In this document: in pieces, positions 5,706 to 8,127 of the stretch
Layout: the number at the start of each line of letters is the position of its first letter
How positions within the stretch are numbered: position 1 is the first letter of the stretch
NCBI GenBank assembly: GCA_002497965.1
Contig: DAFR01000048.1
Coordinates: forward strand, 5,513 to 13,639
Length of the DNA stretch: 8,127 nucleotides
Origin: Methanomicrobiaceae archaeon UBA436
Lineage (GTDB): Archaea > Halobacteriota > Methanomicrobia > Methanomicrobiales > Methanoculleaceae
Reading direction: 5' to 3'
Position numbers and translations under genes: made by a program
Notes under the pieces: generated by a model
Told to the model about the DNA's origin: nothing
The model's database searches: none
The model's input: the letters and a program-made list of their open reading frames with translations, nothing else

Positions 5706-6809
5706 TCAGGAGTCGCGGAGCCCCTGGATAAACTCTTCAGTCATATGGTAGGCGTCGTCGTCCCTGAACTGCACCGGAGGGTGCTTCATGAAGTAGGCTG
5801 AAGGAGAGATCAGCGGCCCGCCGATACCCCGGTCAAGGGCAAGCCTGCAGCAGCGGATGGCGTCGATGACTATCCCGCCTGAGTTTGGGGAGTCCTCAAC
5901 GGATAGGCGGAGGTCGAGGTACATGGGGACGTCACCGAAGATCCTCCCCTCCATCCTGAGGAAACAGACCTTGTTGTCCTTCTGCCAGCAGACGTAATCG
6001 CTCGGGCCGATATGGATGTTGTCAGCGTCAAGGGGCTCTTTCAGGACTGACTGAACCGCCTCGGTCTTAGATCTCCTTTTTGAGGCAAGGCGGTCGCGGT
6101 TGAGCATATTCAGAAAATCTGTGTTGCCGCCGGTGTTCAGCTGGTAGGTCCGTTCAAGCACAACACCCCGCTGGCGGAAGAGATCGGCAAGAACCCGGTG
6201 GGTGATTGTGGCGCCGATCTGGCTCTTGATATCATCACCGATGATCGGAAGGCGGCGTTCCTTAAACCTCTCTGCCCAGCCAGGATCGCTCGCGATAAAG
6301 ACCGGCATGTTATTGATAAACCCTACACCAGCCTCCAGCGCGCACTCGGCGTAGAACCTTGCGGCCTTCTCCGAGCCTACCGGGAGGTAGTTGAGCAGCA
6401 TCTCGGCGCCCGAGTCCTCCAGTTCCCGGACTATATCCTCACGTGACGCCTCCTCCTCGTCGGCGAGAACAAACCTGCAATCTTCCTTGTAGTCGAGCAT
6501 GTGCTCCGGAAAGCCGTCCAGTACCCGGCCCATCCGGACGGTCACGCCGGTTCTCGGCACCTCCGGGCAGAAGACTGTGGTGCAGTTTGGGGGGGAGAAG
6601 ATGGCCTCTGAGACATCTTTTCCAACCTTCCTTGCATCGATATCGAATGCCGCGGTCACTTCAATATCAAAAGGTCGGTAGCCGCCGAGATCCCAGTGCA
6701 TCAGTCCGGTTGTGTCCTTCTCGTTCTTTCCCCGGTAGTATTCAATCCCCTGGAGCAGGGAACTGGCACAGTTTCCAACACCCACTATTGCAATCTTGAT
6801 CGAATCCAC
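5706..6809 (-). CDS. ino1: Inositol-3-phosphate synthase (myo-inositol-1-phosphate synthase)
   Basis: 367 aa, the short archaeal/actinobacterial form. It isomerises D-glucose 6-phosphate to 1L-myo-inositol 1-phosphate through an internal NAD+ oxidation-reduction cycle. In methanogens the product goes to archaetidylinositol-type lipid head groups. Seen in the sequence: the NAD-binding IVGVGNCASS (residues 8-17), NNMPVFIASD (166-175), the family signature GDDIKSQIGATITHR (191-205, with Lys195), NTGGNTDFLNM (225-235), the Lys-rich KRRSKTEAV (244-252, active-site lysine region) and EDSPNSGGIVIDAIR (305-319). The start is GTG at 6809, backed by GGAGGG 5 nt upstream. It diverges from fae and converges on the DUF2284 gene, so it is likely monocistronic. 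No odd features. Confidence 0.94.
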   Translation of the reverse strand: MDSIKIAIVGVGNCASSLLQGIEYYRGKNEKDTTGLMHWDLGGYRPFDIEVTAAFDIDARKVGKDVSEAIFSPPNCTTVFCPEVPRTGVTVRMGRVLDGFPEHMLDYKEDCRFVLADEEEASREDIVRELEDSGAEMLLNYLPVGSEKAARFYAECALEAGVGFINNMPVFIASDPGWAERFKERRLPIIGDDIKSQIGATITHRVLADLFRQRGVVLERTYQLNTGGNTDFLNMLNRDRLASKRRSKTEAVQSVLKEPLDADNIHIGPSDYVCWQKDNKVCFLRMEGRIFGDVPMYLDLRLSVEDSPNSGGIVIDAIRCCRLALDRGIGGPLISPSAYFMKHPPVQFRDDDAYHMTEEFIQGLRDS

Positions 6810-6814
6810 AACAG

Positions 6815-6820
6815 CCCTCC
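6815..6820 (-). promoter_or_regulatory. Ribosome binding site for ino1
   Basis: GGAGGG on the minus strand lies 5 nt before the GTG at 6809 and fixes that start. Confidence 0.7.
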
Positions 6821-6913
6821 ATCAGCTGGTACGTTTTCTGACACAGATCTTTTTCTGCTACCCGCGCCAGACACAGCAGAGGTTGCAAAGACACGCCTCT
6901 TTTCAACACCTCT

Positions 6914-6923
6914 GATTTATGAG
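6914..6923 (-). promoter_or_regulatory. Candidate TATA box for ino1
   Basis: On the minus strand, ctcataaatc would place transcription start near 6893, with a leader of about 80 nt. An A-rich box near 6850-6858 is an alternative nearer promoter. Neither can be decided from sequence alone. Confidence 0.3.
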
Positions 6924-6940
6924 TAATTTGCTTCAGTGGT

Positions 6941-6950
6941 GAATATAAGG
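6941..6950 (+). promoter_or_regulatory. Candidate TATA box for fae
   Basis: GAATATAAGG is the best plus-strand TATA box between ino1 and fae. Transcription start would be near 6970, implying an unusually long leader of about 165 nt. No nearer AT-rich box has suitable spacing. Confidence 0.4.
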
Positions 6951-6961
6951 GTATGGTCTTT

Positions 6962-7086
6962 GGGCATGATGATGGTTTTGTGGCCTGAGAAAGGTGAGTC
7001 GTCTGAACGTCCAGGGCCGCACCGTGTGGAAGCACCCGCCCATCATCGCCCCTTTGTCTCTGATTGCCCCCTCCACAACTTTTTTT
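6962..7086 (+). ncRNA. Possible structured 5' leader of fae
   Basis: GGGC-(AT)-GATGATGG at 6962-6975 is complementary to CCATCATC-GCCC at 7040-7051: 12 base pairs with a single 2-nt bulge. Inside it, GTGGCCTG (about 6980-6987) can pair with CAGGgCCgCAC (about 7013-7023), with two bulged G. A run of seven T (7080-7086) follows, about 30 nt downstream, then the SD. It could be a cis-regulatory leader or a DNA operator. Caveat: with the TATA box at 6941-6950, the 5' arm would only partly be transcribed. No known riboswitch is recognised. Confidence 0.3.
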
Positions 7087-7120
7087 GCTCTACTGGTCCA
7101 GATCAGCACGACCATATTCA

Positions 7121-7126
7121 GGAGGT
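7121..7126 (+). promoter_or_regulatory. Strong ribosome binding site for fae
   Basis: GGAGGT is a full anti-SD match, 8 nt before the ATG at 7135. It indicates high translation and fixes the start. Confidence 0.85.
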
Positions 7127-7134
7127 AGTAAACC

Positions 7135-7638
7135 ATGGTTGATTTTGAACATGCATTGATTGGAGAAGCGCTTGTTGGCGAAGGCCCGGAGGTTGCTCAT
7201 ATCGATCTTGTCATAGGCAAGAAGGGGAGCAGCGTTGAGCAGGCGTTTGTCACGGCGCTCGCATCGCCTGTAAAGGGGCACACACCACTTCTTGCGGTGC
7301 TCACACCGAACGTTCCGGCAAAACCATCGACGCTGATGGTCAACAAGGTAACCATCAAGAACGCAGCTCAGGCTCTCCTGATCTTCGGGCCTGCCCAGGC
7401 CGCCGTCGCGAAGGCGGTAGTGGACAGCGTTGCTGAAGGGATCATCCCGGAGGCAGAGGCCGATAACCTGTTGATCATAGCATCGGTCTTCATAGAGTGG
7501 GATGCAAAGGACAAGAAGAAGATCTACGACTGGAACTACGAGGCGACGAAGACCGCAATTCACCGGGCGATAAGAGGCGAGCCGAAGATGAAGGACGTGC
7601 TCGCACAGAAGGATACCGCAAAGCATCCCTTTGCGTGA
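7135..7638 (+). CDS. fae: Formaldehyde-activating enzyme (Fae, 5,6,7,8-tetrahydromethanopterin hydro-lyase)
   Basis: 167 aa, stand-alone Fae. It condenses formaldehyde with tetrahydromethanopterin to methylene-H4MPT, an intermediate of methanogenesis, so it both detoxifies and assimilates formaldehyde. The N-terminal GEALVGEGPEVAHIDLVIG contains His22, which aligns with the catalytic histidine of Methylobacterium Fae. LLAVLTPNVPAKPSTLMVNKVT, FGPAQAAVA, AVAEGIIPEAEADNL and the terminal HPFA are all family hallmarks. It is not fused to hexulose-6-phosphate synthase, unlike many archaeal Fae-Hps proteins. In archaea formaldehyde can arise from ribulose-monophosphate-based pentose synthesis, so Hps would be its logical partner, but no such gene is in the window. 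A strong SD and long leader suggest regulated, abundant expression. A structured repeat starts 3 nt after the stop. Confidence 0.96.
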   Translation: MVDFEHALIGEALVGEGPEVAHIDLVIGKKGSSVEQAFVTALASPVKGHTPLLAVLTPNVPAKPSTLMVNKVTIKNAAQALLIFGPAQAAVAKAVVDSVAEGIIPEAEADNLLIIASVFIEWDAKDKKKIYDWNYEATKTAIHRAIRGEPKMKDVLAQKDTAKHPFA

Positions 7639-7640
7639 GA

Positions 7641-7816
7641 GTGAACTACCCCGCGCCTCTCGGGCGGGGTTTCCCGGCTATCATGGCCAACACTTGCACC
7701 ACAGAGATGTGATGTAGAGGTCTTGGCTCCACAGGCTCGAAGGGCGGTTCCACTTTCATCCCTGGCCAGAAGACCGGGGATTTCCCGCTCCGCGCCCTTC
7801 ACCCCCGCAAGTTAAA
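7641..7816 (+). repeat. Long copy of the two-ended structured repeat element, possible non-coding RNA
   Basis: The left end GTGAACTACCCCGC (7641-7654) is identical over 14 nt to the copy at 1952-2017, and the hairpin CCCCGC-(G)-CC-TCTC-GG-GCGGGG (7649-7669) keeps the same bulge position. The right end TTCCCGCTCCGC (7782-7793), 4 nt, TTCACCCC (7798-7805) then gcaagTTAAA also matches. The middle folds well: CACA-GAGA-TGTG with a GNRA tetraloop (7700-7711); GAAGGGCG (7739-7746)/CGCCCTTC (7793-7800), 8 bp perfect; and nested inside it ATCCCTGG (7758-7765)/CCGGGGAT (7774-7781), with one G-U pair. No open frame is present. It may be an omega-RNA/HEARO-like or IS605-derived element. The first hairpin, with TTT after it, could also terminate fae. 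Confidence 0.6.
7649..7672 (+). terminator. Hairpin downstream of fae, possible terminator
   Basis: An 8-bp GC stem with one bulge, followed by only TTT, 11 nt after the fae stop. It may end fae transcripts, but its conservation at 1990-2009 away from any gene end on that strand argues that it belongs to the repeat element first. Confidence 0.35.
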
Positions 7817-8127
7817 GGTCCCGGGACGTTTTCCTGGCGGGGTGGGCCGCCTGCCCACCCCAAACCTGGGCTAGGCGGCCGGGCGGCGGGGTGATCCAGC
7901 GAAAACCGTTCAACAGGAGATGCAGGAGACAGGGGAGGGGGAGCCGTCTCCGCCTCTCCCCCCGTCAGCCCCACCCCGAGGGGGGCGATATCCCATCGAT
8001 ACAGTGTCGGGGGGAGCATCTCCACGGCTTGATGTGAACACCCTGCCGTTCAGGGGGCTGCAGACCCTTCCTGAGACGTATTTTCATTAGAAAAGTGTCT
8101 GGTTGAAACGCAGAAGACAGGGCGGGG
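7817..8127. other. GC-rich non-coding region with several inverted repeats
   Basis: No convincing gene. Dyads: GGGGTGGGC (7839-7847)/GCCCACCCC (7853-7861), 9 bp perfect with a 5-nt loop; the competing GGCCGCCT (7845-7852)/AGGCGGCC (7873-7880); GGGGGAG (7937-7943)/CTCCCCC (7956-7962); CCCTG (8041-8045)/CAGGG (8051-8055); and an AT-rich dyad near 8074-8100. Strand bias (C-rich and G-rich tracts) and lack of codon structure make coding unlikely on either strand. Confidence 0.5.
8074..8100. promoter_or_regulatory. AT-rich palindrome, possible operator or promoter of a gene beyond the window
   Basis: AGAC-gta-TTTTC-ATTA-GAAAA-gt-GTCT: the TTTTC/GAAAA arms (8081-8085, 8090-8094) are perfect, and AGAC/GTCT (8074-8077, 8097-8100) extends the dyad. 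It is the only strongly AT-rich spot in the last 300 bases. The downstream gene is not in view. Confidence 0.3.

Noticed and set aside
6936..7142. Small open frame in the ino1-fae intergenic region
   Set aside because: It has no SD, an odd composition with many Pro, His and Cys, and runs over the fae SD and start. The strong SD belongs to fae.
6..8006. 11-mer TCGATACAGTG at 6-16 and again at 7996-8006, plus GAAGACAGG near both window edges, as direct repeats of a larger mobile unit
   Set aside because: The matches are short and their flanking and internal spacing differ. No integrase or transposase lies between them, and the genes inside are housekeeping genes.
7756..8025. Minus-strand open frame in the GC-rich right end (89 codons)
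   Set aside because: It is Pro/Gly-rich with no domain, overlaps the repeat element, and is covered by inverted repeats. It is likely non-coding.
1..8127. CRISPR array, tRNA or rRNA genes
   Set aside because: No regularly spaced repeats, no tRNA-like T-loop or anticodon arm arrangement, and no conserved rRNA sequence were seen on either strand.

Overview
The window looks like a chromosomal segment of a GC-rich hydrogenotrophic methanogen, most likely of the order Methanomicrobiales (Methanoculleus-like). This is an inference from gene content: a proteasome-activating nucleotidase (PAN), the small subunit of archaeal phosphomevalonate dehydratase (DUF126), a tetrahydromethanopterin-dependent formaldehyde-activating enzyme (Fae), an archaeal inositol-phosphate synthase, and a protein resembling methanogenesis marker 11/TiaS. 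Archaeal-style TATA boxes and Shine-Dalgarno (SD) sites are also visible.

Layout. Positions 1-272 hold no convincing gene. The DUF126 gene (minus) and pan (plus) diverge from a gap of only 29 bp. A 235-bp intergenic region follows, holding a short copy of a structured repeat element. Next comes a tightly coupled plus-strand operon: a stand-alone tandem-ACT protein, homoserine dehydrogenase (hom; ATGA overlap) and a helix-turn-helix protein fused to a TiaS/Mmp11-like domain (17-nt overlap). A TATA box after an inverted repeat then drives a DUF2284 cysteine-rich protein. It converges on ino1 (minus), and ino1 diverges from fae (plus) across a 325-bp region with a possible structured leader. A longer copy of the repeat element begins 3 nt after the fae stop. 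The last ~310 bases are GC-rich, apparently non-coding and full of inverted repeats.

How the genes fit together. The ACT-hom-HTH operon looks like an aspartate-family (Thr/Met) biosynthesis unit with its allosteric domain encoded as a separate polypeptide; the third gene may be a linked regulator. ino1 supplies inositol phosphate for archaeal lipid head groups, and phosphomevalonate dehydratase serves isoprenoid lipid synthesis. fae scavenges formaldehyde into the methanogenic C1 carrier. PAN unfolds substrates for the 20S proteasome. The least ordinary items are the paired repeat element (66 and 176 nt, opposite orientation, same two ends, different middles) and the HTH-TiaS/Mmp11-like fusion.
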